Positions 7,482 through 16,145 are shown, counted from the stretch's first letter. The stretch is DNA of 30,892 nucleotides from CAYMUL01 sp964393605 (GCA_964393605.1 CAYMUL010000038.1:1-30892); one strand, 5' to 3'. Numbers and translations are program-made. Notes: generated from the sequence alone by a model not told the origin.

Positions 7482-10400
7482 ATGAAGTTCATTAAAAACC
7501 TTTTCATCTTTTTTATTATTGCCGCAAATATTTTATCCGCGCAAACTGAAGATAAGGATGAGAAAAAAGAGAAAGATAAATTAAACAGCGGAACCGTTTC
7601 CGCACTTAAATGGAGAAGCATTGGTCCGGCTTGGACAAGTGGAAGAATTGCAGACTTCGCTGTTAATCCAAATAATCTTGCCGAATACTATGTTGCAACC
7701 GCGAGCGGCGGGCTTTGGAAAACTACTAACTCAGGAACAACCTGGATTCCCCTAAGCGATACTATTAAAGCCTACGCAATGGGCGTAGTTACACTCGACC
7801 CAAACAATCCGCATGTTGTTTGGCTTGGTACCGGAGAGAATAATCATCAACGCGCTTTGGGTTATGGCACAGGCGTTTATCGCTCCTCCGATGGCGGTTT
7901 CACCTGGAATAATATGGGATTGAAAGACTCCCGACAAATCGGCGGAATTGTAATCGATTCAAGAAATTCGAATATTATTTTCGTTGCCGCAGAAGGTTCC
8001 GTTTGGGGACCGGGCGGCGATCGCGGGCTTTATAAATCTACTGATGGCGGTACAACATGGACTAAAAAATTAAACATCAGCGAAAACACCGGCGTGAATA
8101 ATGTTGTAATGGATCCAAAAAATCCCGACATACTTTACGCAACAAGCGAGCAAAGACGAAGACACATCTTTACCAAAATAAGCGGCGGACCTGAAACTGC
8201 AGTTTATCGTTCAACCGATAACGGCGAGACATGGAATAAAATTATGAAAGGTCTTCCTTCTGTTGATCTCGGCGGAATGGGAATTGCAATTTCTCCCGTG
8301 AATACTGACGTAATTTATTTGAGCGTTGAAGCCGCTGAAAAACAAGGAGGATTTTATCGCTCTACAAATCGCGGTGCCTCATGGACAAGAATGAGTGACA
8401 CTTATGCTTCGGGACAGTACTTCAACGAAATTTATACCGACCCGCAAAATGTTGATAAAGTTTATTTGATGGATGTAGTTTCTAAATTTACAATTGATGG
8501 CGGAAAGACCTGGAAAAATCTTGGCATCTCTAACCGTCATGTTGATGATCATGCATTTTGGATTAATCCGAAAAACACAAATCACTATTTAGTTGGTGGA
8601 GATGGCGGAGTTTATGAATCATTCGACGGCGGAGAAAATTGGAATTACAAATCGAATTTTCCGATAACTCAATTCTACCGCGTCAACGTTGATAATTCTT
8701 ATCCCTTCTATTTTGTGTACGGCGGAACGCAGGATAATAACAGCATGGGTGGTCCATCGCGAACAACAAGTTCCGACGGAATCGTGAACAGCGATTGGTA
8801 TCCCACAGTCGGCGGCGATGGATTTTTTCAAGCGATTGATCCGACTGATCCAAATATTGTCTACTCCGCATGGCAGTATGGCAACATAGTTCGTTACGAT
8901 AAAAAAAGCGGCGAGGTCTTGGATATTCGCCCCGAACCCGGAAAAGGCGAAAAAACTTTTAAGTGGTATTGGGATACGCCCTTCTTTATTAGCCCTCATT
9001 CAAACACGCGCTTGTACATTGCCGCTGAAAGAGTTTTCAGAAGCGACAACAGAGGTGAAAGCTGGACGCAAATTAGCGGCGATCTTACAACAAAAACCGA
9101 TCGCAATAATTTTAAAGTAATGGATAAGTATTGGAGTATTGACGCTGTATCCAAAGATGTCAGCACTTCATTATTCGGATTGATTGTTTCGCTCGCAGAA
9201 TCTCCTCTTAAAGAAAATTTGCTTTTCGCCGGAACGGACGATGGCATCATTCAAATTTCGGAGGATGCAAAAACCTGGAGACGAAGCGATGATTTTCCCG
9301 ACGTTCCCGATTTTACTTTGGTCAGCGATATTCTTCCTTCAAGGTTTGACGAGAATGTTGTGTACGCGACTTTCAATAATCATAAACGCGATGACTTCAA
9401 GCCATACGTTTTGAAAAGCACAGATAAAGGAAAAAGTTGGAAGTCAATCGCCGGCGATCTTCCCGAAAACGGCGCAGTGAACACTATCGTTGAAGATACC
9501 GAAAATCCAAACTTGCTTTTTGTTGGAACTGAATGGAGTGTTTATTTTACAATTGACGGCGGCAAGAAGTGGATCAAATTAGGTTCCGGTCTCCCGAACA
9601 TAAAAGTAACCGATATGGTTATTCAGGAGAGAGAGAAAGATCTTGTCATCGCTACATTCGGAAGAGGATTTTATATCATCGATGATTATTCACCGTTGAG
9701 AGAATTGAGCAAAGAACTTCTCGAAAAAGATGCGCACATTTTCAAAGTAAAAGATGCTTCGATGTTCATTCAATCTTCAGGCAGATACGGGCAGGGTGCG
9801 GATTATTTTAAAGCCCCGAATCCCGATTTTGGTGCGGTGATATCTTATTATGTTAAGGATGTGCCAAAGACTTATAAATCCCAACGCAAAGAAAAAGAGA
9901 AAGAGCTTTTCAAAAAAGGAGAGCCGATTCCACAACCGACTTACGCAGAATTAGAATCGGAAAAAAATGAGGTTGCACCATATTTTATTTTCTACATAAA
10001 AGATGATGCAGGAAATGTGGTTCGTAAAATTAACAAATCCGCTTCATCAGGTATGAATAGAGTTGTTTGGAATTTGCGCTACGAAATGAAAACTCCGGTG
10101 AACTTGAAAGAGAACAAATTCAATCCAACCGAAAATGCGGGAAACGGTATGCTTGCAATGCCCGGTAAATATGCGGTGTCGATGTCGCTTGTTCATCGCG
10201 GTGTGGAAGAGATGCTCGTTGAAAATGTTTCATTCAGTGCAAAAGTAATTGAGAACACGACACTGCCGGCAGGCAATCGTGAAGAGATGGTTTCGTTCCA
10301 ACGCAATGCACTTGAACTCGCGCGAGTTGTTATGAGCGCAGAGCAATTTGCAAATGAATTATCGAAGAGGATTGCTATGATTTCCCAAGCGTTTAGCAAT

Positions 10401-10751
10401 ACATCTAACATTCCGGCTGAACTATTAAATAAGTCAATCGCACTAACAGCAAGATTGAATGGAATATTGTTTAAGTTTAACGGACAGGAAGCGAGGGCAA
10501 GTGCCGAAGAAATTCCCCCGCAAGATGTTCCGCTGAATTGGAGATTAAATCACATGATTTATACTCAATGGAGTTCTACTTCGAATGTAACGAAAGTTCA
10601 AAAAGATGCGTATTCAATTTTGTCGGAAGAGATTAAACCTGTAATAGATGAATTGAAACAGATCGGTGAAGTTGAGATAAAAAATCTTGAGTTAGATTTA
10701 GAAAAATATAAAGCACCCTGGACGCCGGGAAGAATTCCTGAATTAAAGTAA
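7482..10751 (+). CDS. Secreted VPS10/sortilin-like BNR-repeat protein (no T9SS tail)
   Basis: This 1089-residue protein begins with a Sec signal peptide (MKFIKNLFIFFIIAANILSA, likely cleaved near residue 20) followed by a charged Asp/Glu/Lys linker. The first ~740 residues are tandem beta-propeller repeats with Asp-box signatures, for example SSDGGFTW, STDGGTTW, STDNGETW, STNRGASW, TIDGGKTW and STDKGKSW. This is the VPS10/sortilin or BNR glycosidase-like fold. The last ~350 residues are a non-repeat region containing VVWNLRYEMKTPV and ending TPGRIPELK. No Por secretion tail is present, so it is probably periplasmic or exported otherwise. Databases often label such proteins glycosyl hydrolase, but I see no catalytic set that proves it. 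The start has GGAG at 7473-7476. Substrate unknown. Confidence 0.9.
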   Translation: MKFIKNLFIFFIIAANILSAQTEDKDEKKEKDKLNSGTVSALKWRSIGPAWTSGRIADFAVNPNNLAEYYVATASGGLWKTTNSGTTWIPLSDTIKAYAMGVVTLDPNNPHVVWLGTGENNHQRALGYGTGVYRSSDGGFTWNNMGLKDSRQIGGIVIDSRNSNIIFVAAEGSVWGPGGDRGLYKSTDGGTTWTKKLNISENTGVNNVVMDPKNPDILYATSEQRRRHIFTKISGGPETAVYRSTDNGETWNKIMKGLPSVDLGGMGIAISPVNTDVIYLSVEAAEKQGGFYRSTNRGASWTRMSDTYASGQYFNEIYTDPQNVDKVYLMDVVSKFTIDGGKTWKNLGISNRHVDDHAFWINPKNTNHYLVGGDGGVYESFDGGENWNYKSNFPITQFYRVNVDNSYPFYFVYGGTQDNNSMGGPSRTTSSDGIVNSDWYPTVGGDGFFQAIDPTDPNIVYSAWQYGNIVRYDKKSGEVLDIRPEPGKGEKTFKWYWDTPFFISPHSNTRLYIAAERVFRSDNRGESWTQISGDLTTKTDRNNFKVMDKYWSIDAVSKDVSTSLFGLIVSLAESPLKENLLFAGTDDGIIQISEDAKTWRRSDDFPDVPDFTLVSDILPSRFDENVVYATFNNHKRDDFKPYVLKSTDKGKSWKSIAGDLPENGAVNTIVEDTENPNLLFVGTEWSVYFTIDGGKKWIKLGSGLPNIKVTDMVIQEREKDLVIATFGRGFYIIDDYSPLRELSKELLEKDAHIFKVKDASMFIQSSGRYGQGADYFKAPNPDFGAVISYYVKDVPKTYKSQRKEKEKELFKKGEPIPQPTYAELESEKNEVAPYFIFYIKDDAGNVVRKINKSASSGMNRVVWNLRYEMKTPVNLKENKFNPTENAGNGMLAMPGKYAVSMSLVHRGVEEMLVENVSFSAKVIENTTLPAGNREEMVSFQRNALELARVVMSAEQFANELSKRIAMISQAFSNTSNIPAELLNKSIALTARLNGILFKFNGQEARASAEEIPPQDVPLNWRLNHMIYTQWSSTSNVTKVQKDAYSILSEEIKPVIDELKQIGEVEIKNLELDLEKYKAPWTPGRIPELK

Positions 10752-10780
10752 TATTCGTTCAGAGTTTTTAGATAATAAAT

Positions 10781-10828
10781 GAGCCAATGTTAACAAATAA
10801 TATTGTTAAGATTGGCTCTTTAGTTTTT
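10781..10828 (+). terminator. Rho-independent terminator of the VPS10/BNR gene
   Basis: Arms GAGCCAATGTTAACAA (10781-10796) and TTGTTAAGATTGGCTC (10803-10818) pair over 16 positions with one mismatch around a 6-base loop. The run TTTAGTTTTT follows. It lies 30 bases after the stop at 10751 and directly precedes the palindrome bordering the ATPase gene. Confidence 0.85.
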
Positions 10829-10864
10829 GTCATATTTAGATTAGTATAATCGTAATATGACAAA
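10826..10864. repeat. 39-bp palindrome, copy A, abutting ATPase stop codon
   Basis: Two 18-base arms (10826-10843 and 10847-10864) are complementary except at two positions and are separated by the trinucleotide GTA. The core GATTAGTATAATCGTAATAT (10839-10858) is repeated exactly at 12273-12292 on the other side of the ATPase gene. Over 39 bases the two copies agree at 34 positions in the same orientation. The palindrome ends at the base next to the ATPase stop codon (10865-10867). It could act as that gene's terminator hairpin, as an operator, or as a cassette end. Confidence 0.85.
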
Positions 10865-12256
10865 TTATTTTTTGAAGTATGGTTTGAAGTTCAAATCAAA
10901 CAATTGAACATTTTCGGCTTTAGCTCTTTTAATTAAGTCTTCGGTAAAACCTGATTTTGAAAAGAGAATGAAACCGAACTGTTTTGCATTCCCCGGCAGG
11001 AACTTTGATTTTGCCATTGTAGCTTCAAGTATATCTGTTCCGACTTTCTTGTTTGAGTATTTACATTCTCCAAGCAAAAAATGTTTTTGCTTATCATCTG
11101 TGGCAACTATATCTACTTCCACATCCTTATCCCAATATGAACCGAGCCGGCTGAATTCAAATGGCACATGTTCAGGATGAGCGATTAAATATTGTCTGCA
11201 TATTTTTTCAAATACATCTCCTAAAAAAGTAGATAAATCCGATTTGATTTTCTCCAATACAAAATTGGTTCTCCCTTCTTCAATGTATGTTAAGTAGGGA
11301 TAAACAAACCGGAACCAAAAACGGAAATAGTTATCGGTAATCACATAGATACCTCTTCGACTCTTTAAAGGATTTTCTGTTACCGGTAACTTTCTTTCTA
11401 CAATCCTCAATTGGATTAAGTTGTCAAGAAATTTTCCGACCAAGCCTCGTTCAAGTTGTGTTTGTTGAACTATTTCGTTCATCTTCGTATTGTTAAGCGC
11501 AATCGCCCGCAATATAGAGAAATAGTTTTTTGGCATTCGCAATTCTTGCATCAACAAAAACATAACTTCGTTGTAAAGCAGTCTATCGCTGGGGAATACT
11601 TGCTCTTCAATATTCTTCCAAAGGTTTTTATTCTGATCAACTAATTCTAAGTACGCCGGAACTCCTCCAAATATACCATAGAATTCGACTTGCTCTTGAG
11701 TTGTTTTTCGCGGAAGCATTTCATCCAGGTTAAAAAAATCAAATTGAAATATTTCAAGTTGTCCTGTTCTTCTTCCGTAGAGAGGGCTTTTATAACTAAG
11801 CACTTTTCTCTCCATGAAACTCATCGATGAGCCGCACAATATTATCATTATGCTCTTCATCCGTAGAAACTCATCCCAGCTTTTTTGAAGTATCGATGTA
11901 AGTGCTGAGTTATGTTCGGCAAGGTATTGGAATTCATCGAGCACAAGTATGAATTTTTTCTTTCCGCTTAACTTTGATTCTATGTATCTGAATAGCAGTT
12001 CCCAATTTTGTATCGGGTTTGCTCTTATTATTTGATCTTTAAATTGTTCTGATAGCAGGTCCGAAAGTATTTTTAACTGTTCTGGTTCACTTCGCATATC
12101 CGACATGTAATAAACGTGTTCTTTGCCCTGAACAAAATGGCGTATTAATTCGGTCTTCCCTACTCTCCTTCTCCCGTATATTATCAGGAATTCGGAGTGT
12201 GAAGATTTGTATCTCTCTTCAAGTATTGCTAATTCTTTTTTTCTGTTGACAAACAT
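10865..12256 (-). CDS. AAA ATPase with DUF234/PD-(D/E)XK-like C-terminal domain
   Basis: This 463-residue protein belongs to the 'archaeal-type' ATPase family (ATPase_2 plus DUF234). Walker A is GRRRVGKT at residues 28-35, Walker B is LVLDEFQY at 104-111, and a sensor-like CGSS follows near 141. A winged-helix-like region spans about 240-290, and ITDNYFRFWFRF near 307-318 is typical of the family. The C-terminus carries a restriction-nuclease-like signature: Glu350, Asp382 (VEVDIV) and GECK with Glu397/Lys399. Molecular function in bacteria is not established; the nuclease role is inference. No Shine-Dalgarno sequence is visible. The start lies four bases from a 39-bp palindrome and the stop touches its twin, so the gene forms a self-contained unit. 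Confidence 0.9.
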   Translation of the reverse strand: MFVNRKKELAILEERYKSSHSEFLIIYGRRRVGKTELIRHFVQGKEHVYYMSDMRSEPEQLKILSDLLSEQFKDQIIRANPIQNWELLFRYIESKLSGKKKFILVLDEFQYLAEHNSALTSILQKSWDEFLRMKSIMIILCGSSMSFMERKVLSYKSPLYGRRTGQLEIFQFDFFNLDEMLPRKTTQEQVEFYGIFGGVPAYLELVDQNKNLWKNIEEQVFPSDRLLYNEVMFLLMQELRMPKNYFSILRAIALNNTKMNEIVQQTQLERGLVGKFLDNLIQLRIVERKLPVTENPLKSRRGIYVITDNYFRFWFRFVYPYLTYIEEGRTNFVLEKIKSDLSTFLGDVFEKICRQYLIAHPEHVPFEFSRLGSYWDKDVEVDIVATDDKQKHFLLGECKYSNKKVGTDILEATMAKSKFLPGNAKQFGFILFSKSGFTEDLIKRAKAENVQLFDLNFKPYFKK

Positions 12257-12259
12257 ATT

Positions 12260-12298
12260 TTTGTAATATTATGATTAGTATAATCGTAATATAACAAT
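12260..12298. repeat. 39-bp palindrome, copy B, at ATPase promoter
   Basis: Arms 12261-12277 and 12281-12297 are complementary at 15 of 17 positions around the same GTA centre as copy A. Read on the minus strand it contains TATACT, a plausible -10 box that would give an almost leaderless mRNA for the ATPase whose ATG is at 12256. It is therefore placed to be an autoregulatory operator. The exact 20-base core shared with copy A makes this a direct repeat flanking one gene. Confidence 0.85.
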
Positions 12299-12602
12299 TT
12301 TCATTTTGAACAAAAACATATTTTTATATTTTCTTTGAAGCCCATTTCCTCACGATTGCTAAAAATAACTTGCGTTCCTTGTTCATGATTCTATTTACTT
12401 GTGGGTACACTGAAATTTTTATTAAGTTGTTTTATACTTATTCCTACCGGACATTTTTGTTCAGATGGAATTGTTCTCCTATTCTTTCTGCATTCTGATT
12501 TGTATTTTTACCGGCAGTAAAATCAATTTTATGCAACGCACTATTATTAATGATTTGCTAAAATTTTACTTCACTATTTTCTAATCTAAAAACGGAAACA
12601 TC
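12299..12602. other. Intergenic spacer, nothing recognised
   Basis: This AT-rich spacer of about 300 bases lies between the ATPase unit and the YbjQ-like gene. It must contain the promoter of the long plus-strand run that follows, but no clear box stands out. I see no RNA gene and no plausible small gene. Confidence 0.5.
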
Positions 12603-12929
12603 ATGTTAGTCGTAACAACAAACAACATTGAAGGCAAAAGAATTACAAAATATATCGGGCTTGTAACCGGAGAGGCGATTCTCGGCGCAAATATATTTAA
12701 AGATTTCTTCGCAGGAATTCGGGACATCGTCGGTGGAAGAAGCAACGCTTACGAAAAAGAATTGCGCGAAGCACAGAGAATCGCACTTGAAGAAATGACC
12801 GAACAAGCAAGAAGACTCGGCGCAAACGCTATTGTCGGCGTCGATCTCGATTATGAAACCGTCGGCGGCGCATCCGGTAGTATGTTGATGGTTACTTGTA
12901 GCGGCACCGCAGTCGTAATTTCAGAATGA
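12603..12929 (+). CDS. YbjQ/UPF0145 family heavy-metal-binding-like protein
   Basis: This 108-residue protein matches the YbjQ (UPF0145) family in length and motifs: the VTTNNIEGKRITKYIGLVTGE opening, the EARRLGANAIVG-like stretch (here QARRLGANAIVGVDLDYETVG), and a TCSGTAVV ending. The family is predicted to form pentameric rings and is often labelled heavy-metal binding, though its function is not established. It is soluble with no signal peptide. Its stop overlaps the Era start by 4 bases (ATGA), so the two are translationally coupled and it is the first gene of the following operon. Confidence 0.9.
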   Translation: MLVVTTNNIEGKRITKYIGLVTGEAILGANIFKDFFAGIRDIVGGRSNAYEKELREAQRIALEEMTEQARRLGANAIVGVDLDYETVGGASGSMLMVTCSGTAVVISE

Positions 12930-13837
12930 CGAAGGATAAAATATTTCACTGCGGATACGTTGCAATCGTCGGTTTTCCGAATGTTGGAAAATCTACTCTG
13001 CTTAATCGGTTACTCGGACAAAAACTTTCGATTGTAAATTCTAAACCGCAAACCACAAGAAAAAATATTGTCGGCATTCTCACTGAAAAAAAATTCCAAA
13101 TCATTTTTCTTGATACACCGGGATTTTTACATCCAAATTATTTACTTCAAGAGAAGATGATGCAGAATTTCAATAACGCAGTGAACGATGCAGACATCAT
13201 TGTGCTAATGCTCGATGCAGTCGATGATCCAACCGGCGAAAAAATGTTTCATCATGACATATTGAAACAAATTCAGAAAAATAAAACTTCGAAAAACATT
13301 TTTGTCTTGAACAAAATAGATATTGCAAAAGAAAGCGACTATACTTCAATAATGAATAGATTCACGGAAACAAATATCTTTCACAAACAACACGCAATCA
13401 GCGCGGCGAACGGTGAAAACGTAAATATACTTTTGCAGACAATAGTTTCGCTACTCCCCGAACACCCGGCATATTATCCCGATGAAATTGTTTCGAGCGA
13501 ACAGGAAAGATTTTTTGTTTCGGAAATCATCCGAGAAAAAATTCTCGAACTGTATCGCGAAGAAATTCCATACAGTTGCGAAGTTGTCATCGAAAACTTC
13601 ACCGAAAAGGAAGGACGGAAAGATTACATCAAAGCAGTTATCTATGTTGAAAAAGATTCACAAAAAGGAATACTCATCGGCAAGCAGGGTGAAGCAATGA
13701 AAAAACTTGGCGCCGCAACAAGAGTTGATGTGGAAAATTTTCTCGGACGCCAAGTTTTTCTCGAACTCTTTGTTAAGATCAAGAAGAATTGGCGAGGCGA
13801 TGAAGACGCTCTCAAATTTTTCGGCTATATAAACTAA
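12926..13837 (+). CDS. era: GTPase Era (16S rRNA-binding, 30S assembly)
   Basis: This 303-residue protein has the full Era architecture. In the GTPase domain, G1 is GFPNVGKS (16-23), the G2/switch region is KPQTTRKNIVG, G3 is DTPG (63-66) and G4 is NKID (129-132). The C-terminal KH RNA-binding domain includes GILIGKQGEAMKKLG and LELFVKIKKNWR. Era binds the 3' end of 16S rRNA and helps 30S maturation at the membrane-associated ribosome pool. The length is typical. The start is fixed by the ATGA overlap with the YbjQ-like gene. An EamA transporter gene follows 12 bases after the stop, in the same frame. Confidence 0.97.
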   Translation: MTKDKIFHCGYVAIVGFPNVGKSTLLNRLLGQKLSIVNSKPQTTRKNIVGILTEKKFQIIFLDTPGFLHPNYLLQEKMMQNFNNAVNDADIIVLMLDAVDDPTGEKMFHHDILKQIQKNKTSKNIFVLNKIDIAKESDYTSIMNRFTETNIFHKQHAISAANGENVNILLQTIVSLLPEHPAYYPDEIVSSEQERFFVSEIIREKILELYREEIPYSCEVVIENFTEKEGRKDYIKAVIYVEKDSQKGILIGKQGEAMKKLGAATRVDVENFLGRQVFLELFVKIKKNWRGDEDALKFFGYIN

Positions 13838-13849
13838 TCCTTATATTTT

Positions 13850-14752
13850 TTGAAAACAAAAAACAAAGCGGAAATTGCCCTTCTCTCCACTGCACTAATT
13901 TGGGGCGGAACTTTCGCACTCATCAAATCTGCGCTCAGCGATGTTTCTCCAACTCTATTTATCACGCTACGATTTTCGGTAGCAACATTTGTGCTCTATC
14001 CTTTCTTCAAGAAATATTTTTCCGGTTTAACTTTAAGAAATTATAAGCAAGCAACTTTACTCGGCGTGTTGCTGTTCGCCGGTTTCATTACACAAACAAT
14101 AGGATTGCAATTCACAAGCGCAACAAAGTCTGCGTTCATCACCGGAACATTCGTTGTGTTCACTCCACTTTTCCAAACGTTATTAGAAAAGAGAATTCCG
14201 GCAATGCAAAACATGGTTGGAATAGTTTTTGTTTTTGTAGGTATCGTTCTACTTTCGAGCAGAGGTGCGAGTGGTTTTGAAATTCTTTCCGAACTTGAAA
14301 CCACTTTTAACTTTGGAGATTTTTTAACTTTACTCTGCGCAGTTTTCTACGCGCTTTACATTGTTTATCTTGATATTATCAGTAATTCAAACGAGCCGAA
14401 GTTTTTAACCTTCTTTCAAATTTTTGTAACTGCGTTGTTGAGTATTGTTTCGGTATCAATCTTTGGTTTCACCGGTATCGAAAGTGCTTCGATTTCATTC
14501 ACACCGACTTTAATATTTGCCGTCATTTACACATCGATCTTTGCAACAATTCTAACAACATTTCTTCAAACAAAATTTCAGAAAGAAGTTACGCCGACAA
14601 AAGCGAGTATATTATTTTCGATGGAACCGATATTCGCCGCAGTTTTTGCTTTTCTTTTAATCAATGAAAAACTTTCTATGTTTGGTATTATAGGTTCACT
14701 CTTTATTTTTGCAGGCGTTTTGATAAGCGAGTTATGGCGAAGATTAAAATAA
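13850..14752 (+). CDS. EamA/DMT-family membrane transporter
   Basis: This 300-residue protein has about ten hydrophobic segments in two repeated EamA halves. The first opens with ALIWGGTFALIKSAL and the second with LLCAVFYALYIVYLD; the C-terminal half contains KASILFSMEPIFAAVFAFLLINE, the usual second-repeat signature. The family includes drug/metabolite exporters such as RhaT-like and YdcZ-like proteins. The substrate cannot be inferred. The only start that keeps the first helix is TTG at 13850, which is in frame with Era and just past Era's stop codon. No good ribosome binding site is seen, so expression may depend on re-initiation after Era. Confidence 0.9.
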   Translation: MKTKNKAEIALLSTALIWGGTFALIKSALSDVSPTLFITLRFSVATFVLYPFFKKYFSGLTLRNYKQATLLGVLLFAGFITQTIGLQFTSATKSAFITGTFVVFTPLFQTLLEKRIPAMQNMVGIVFVFVGIVLLSSRGASGFEILSELETTFNFGDFLTLLCAVFYALYIVYLDIISNSNEPKFLTFFQIFVTALLSIVSVSIFGFTGIESASISFTPTLIFAVIYTSIFATILTTFLQTKFQKEVTPTKASILFSMEPIFAAVFAFLLINEKLSMFGIIGSLFIFAGVLISELWRRLK

Positions 14753-14780
14753 ATGTTTTTTTACTTTTAAAGTATTTGAG

Positions 14781-15050
14781 ATGCAACGATTAGAAATGAT
14801 TGTAACGGGTTTAGTTCAAGGAGTCGGTTTCCGATACTTTGTGCTGCGGAACGCCAGACAGTTGGGTCTGAATGGTTTTGTAAAAAATCTCCCAACAGGT
14901 GAAGTGCTTACAGTTGCCGAAGGAGAAAGATATTTGCTTGACGATCTTTTGGAGAAAATAAAAATCGGTCCGCAACATGCACACGTAAAAAGTTTTCATG
15001 TTGATTGGAGCGAAGCTAAAAATGAATTTAATAATTTTGATGTGAGATAA
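14781..15050 (+). CDS. acyP: Acylphosphatase
   Basis: This 89-residue enzyme hydrolyses acyl phosphates such as acetyl phosphate and 1,3-bisphosphoglycerate. The active-site loop GLVQGVGFRYF carries the catalytic Arg18, and Asn36 lies in GFVKNLPTG, matching the two conserved catalytic residues. The length is standard for the family. It starts with ATG at 14781, 28 bases after the transporter, and IspF begins 2 bases after its stop, so it lies inside the plus-strand operon. Cytoplasmic. Confidence 0.95.
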   Translation: MQRLEMIVTGLVQGVGFRYFVLRNARQLGLNGFVKNLPTGEVLTVAEGERYLLDDLLEKIKIGPQHAHVKSFHVDWSEAKNEFNNFDVR

Positions 15051-15052
15051 AA

Positions 15053-15535
15053 TTGGAAATAAAAGTCGGTCTCGGGTTTGATGTTCACCCGTTAGTTGAG
15101 GGAAGAAAATTAATCCTCGGCGGAATTGAAATTGCACATGATAAAGGTTTGCTCGGACATTCCGATGCTGATGTTTTATTACACGCCTTGTGCGATGCGA
15201 TGCTGGGCGCATTGGCATTGGGTGATATCGGTGTTCATTTTCCAAACACTTCCGATGAGTTTAAAAATATTGACAGCAAAATACTTCTCGAAAAATGCAA
15301 TCAACTCATTTGGAAAGAAGGTTATGAGTTGAACAACGCAGATGTAATGCTACTTTGCGAGAAACCAAAAATTTCTCCGTTTGTTTTGGAGATGAGGAAA
15401 ACTATTGCCTCAATTTTGTATTCGACTCTCGATCAAATTTCAATTAAGGCGACAACGATGGAAACGCTCGGATACATCGGAAGAGAAGAAGGAATCGCGG
15501 CGCAGGCAATTGTTTCTTTGAGAAAAAAGAAATAA
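15053..15535 (+). CDS. ispF: 2-C-methyl-D-erythritol 2,4-cyclodiphosphate synthase
   Basis: This 160-residue enzyme makes the cyclodiphosphate intermediate of the MEP isoprenoid pathway. The metal ligands are present: Asp10 and His12 in GFDVHPL and His44 in GHSDADVLLHAL. GALALGDIGVHFPNTS and the C-terminal ATTMETLGYIGREEGI segment are also family signatures. The start is TTG at 15053, needed to keep the conserved IKVGLGFDVH strand. It sits 2 bases after acylphosphatase and 1 base before the DedA gene. The other MEP genes are not in this window. Confidence 0.96.
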   Translation: MEIKVGLGFDVHPLVEGRKLILGGIEIAHDKGLLGHSDADVLLHALCDAMLGALALGDIGVHFPNTSDEFKNIDSKILLEKCNQLIWKEGYELNNADVMLLCEKPKISPFVLEMRKTIASILYSTLDQISIKATTMETLGYIGREEGIAAQAIVSLRKKK

Positions 15536-15536
15536 T

Positions 15537-16145
15537 ATGTTTGAAGAAATTTTAAAATCAATTGGCACTTATCCGGTGCTCTATATCTATTGCATTTTGC
15601 TTGTGATTCCGTTTATCGAAAACATTTTCCCTCCATCTCCGAGCGATGTGATTGTAGTAGTTGCCGGAACGTTGATAGTATTGGGGCAAATCAATTTCAT
15701 TCCCGCGCTACTTGTTGCAAGTATTGGAAGTGAAATCGGTTTTTTATTTCTATTTTATTTGGGAAAGCAAGCGGATAAAAAAATTATTCAAGCCGGAAGA
15801 ATGAAATTCATTTCAAGAGATGCGCTCACAGTTGCAGAAAGTTGGTTCACCAAATATGGCTTTGCAATAATTCTTTTAAACAGATTCATCTCCGGCATTC
15901 GAAGTGTGATTGCTTTCTTTGCCGGCGTCAGCGAACTCCCCGTAAAAAAAACAATATTGCTTTCTACAATCAGTTCTTTTCTCTGGCACGCGGTTTTGTT
16001 GGGATTAGGAATTTTTTTCGGCGAGAACATTCACACAATCGATCGCTACCTCGCAATCTACAGCACGGTTGTAACGTTGATAATAGCAGGCGGAATTGCA
16101 GTTGCTATTTTCCTTTTTTTTAGAAAGAAAAAAAATGCGAATTAA
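15537..16145 (+). CDS. DedA-family membrane protein (SNARE-associated/VTT domain)
   Basis: This 202-residue inner-membrane protein matches the DedA family. An acidic re-entrant segment FIENIFPPSPSDVIVVVAG is followed by the conserved RFISGIRSVIAFFAGVSELP region, which holds the basic residues of the family, and by further helices. DedA proteins are linked to undecaprenyl phosphate or phospholipid flipping and membrane homeostasis. Which activity this member has is not shown. It starts at ATG one base after the IspF stop and overlaps the Lnt start by 11 bases. Confidence 0.92.
   Translation: MFEEILKSIGTYPVLYIYCILLVIPFIENIFPPSPSDVIVVVAGTLIVLGQINFIPALLVASIGSEIGFLFLFYLGKQADKKIIQAGRMKFISRDALTVAESWFTKYGFAIILLNRFISGIRSVIAFFAGVSELPVKKTILLSTISSFLWHAVLLGLGIFFGENIHTIDRYLAIYSTVVTLIIAGGIAVAIFLFFRKKKNAN

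Noticed and set aside
14811..15245. 144-codon minus-strand open frame
   Set aside because: It overlaps acylphosphatase and IspF, whose catalytic residues are intact, so it is a shadow.
16096..16134. Longer TTG start for Lnt
   Set aside because: The extra 13 residues are read through the DedA coding region without a ribosome binding site; ATG at 16135 gives a normal Lnt N-terminus.
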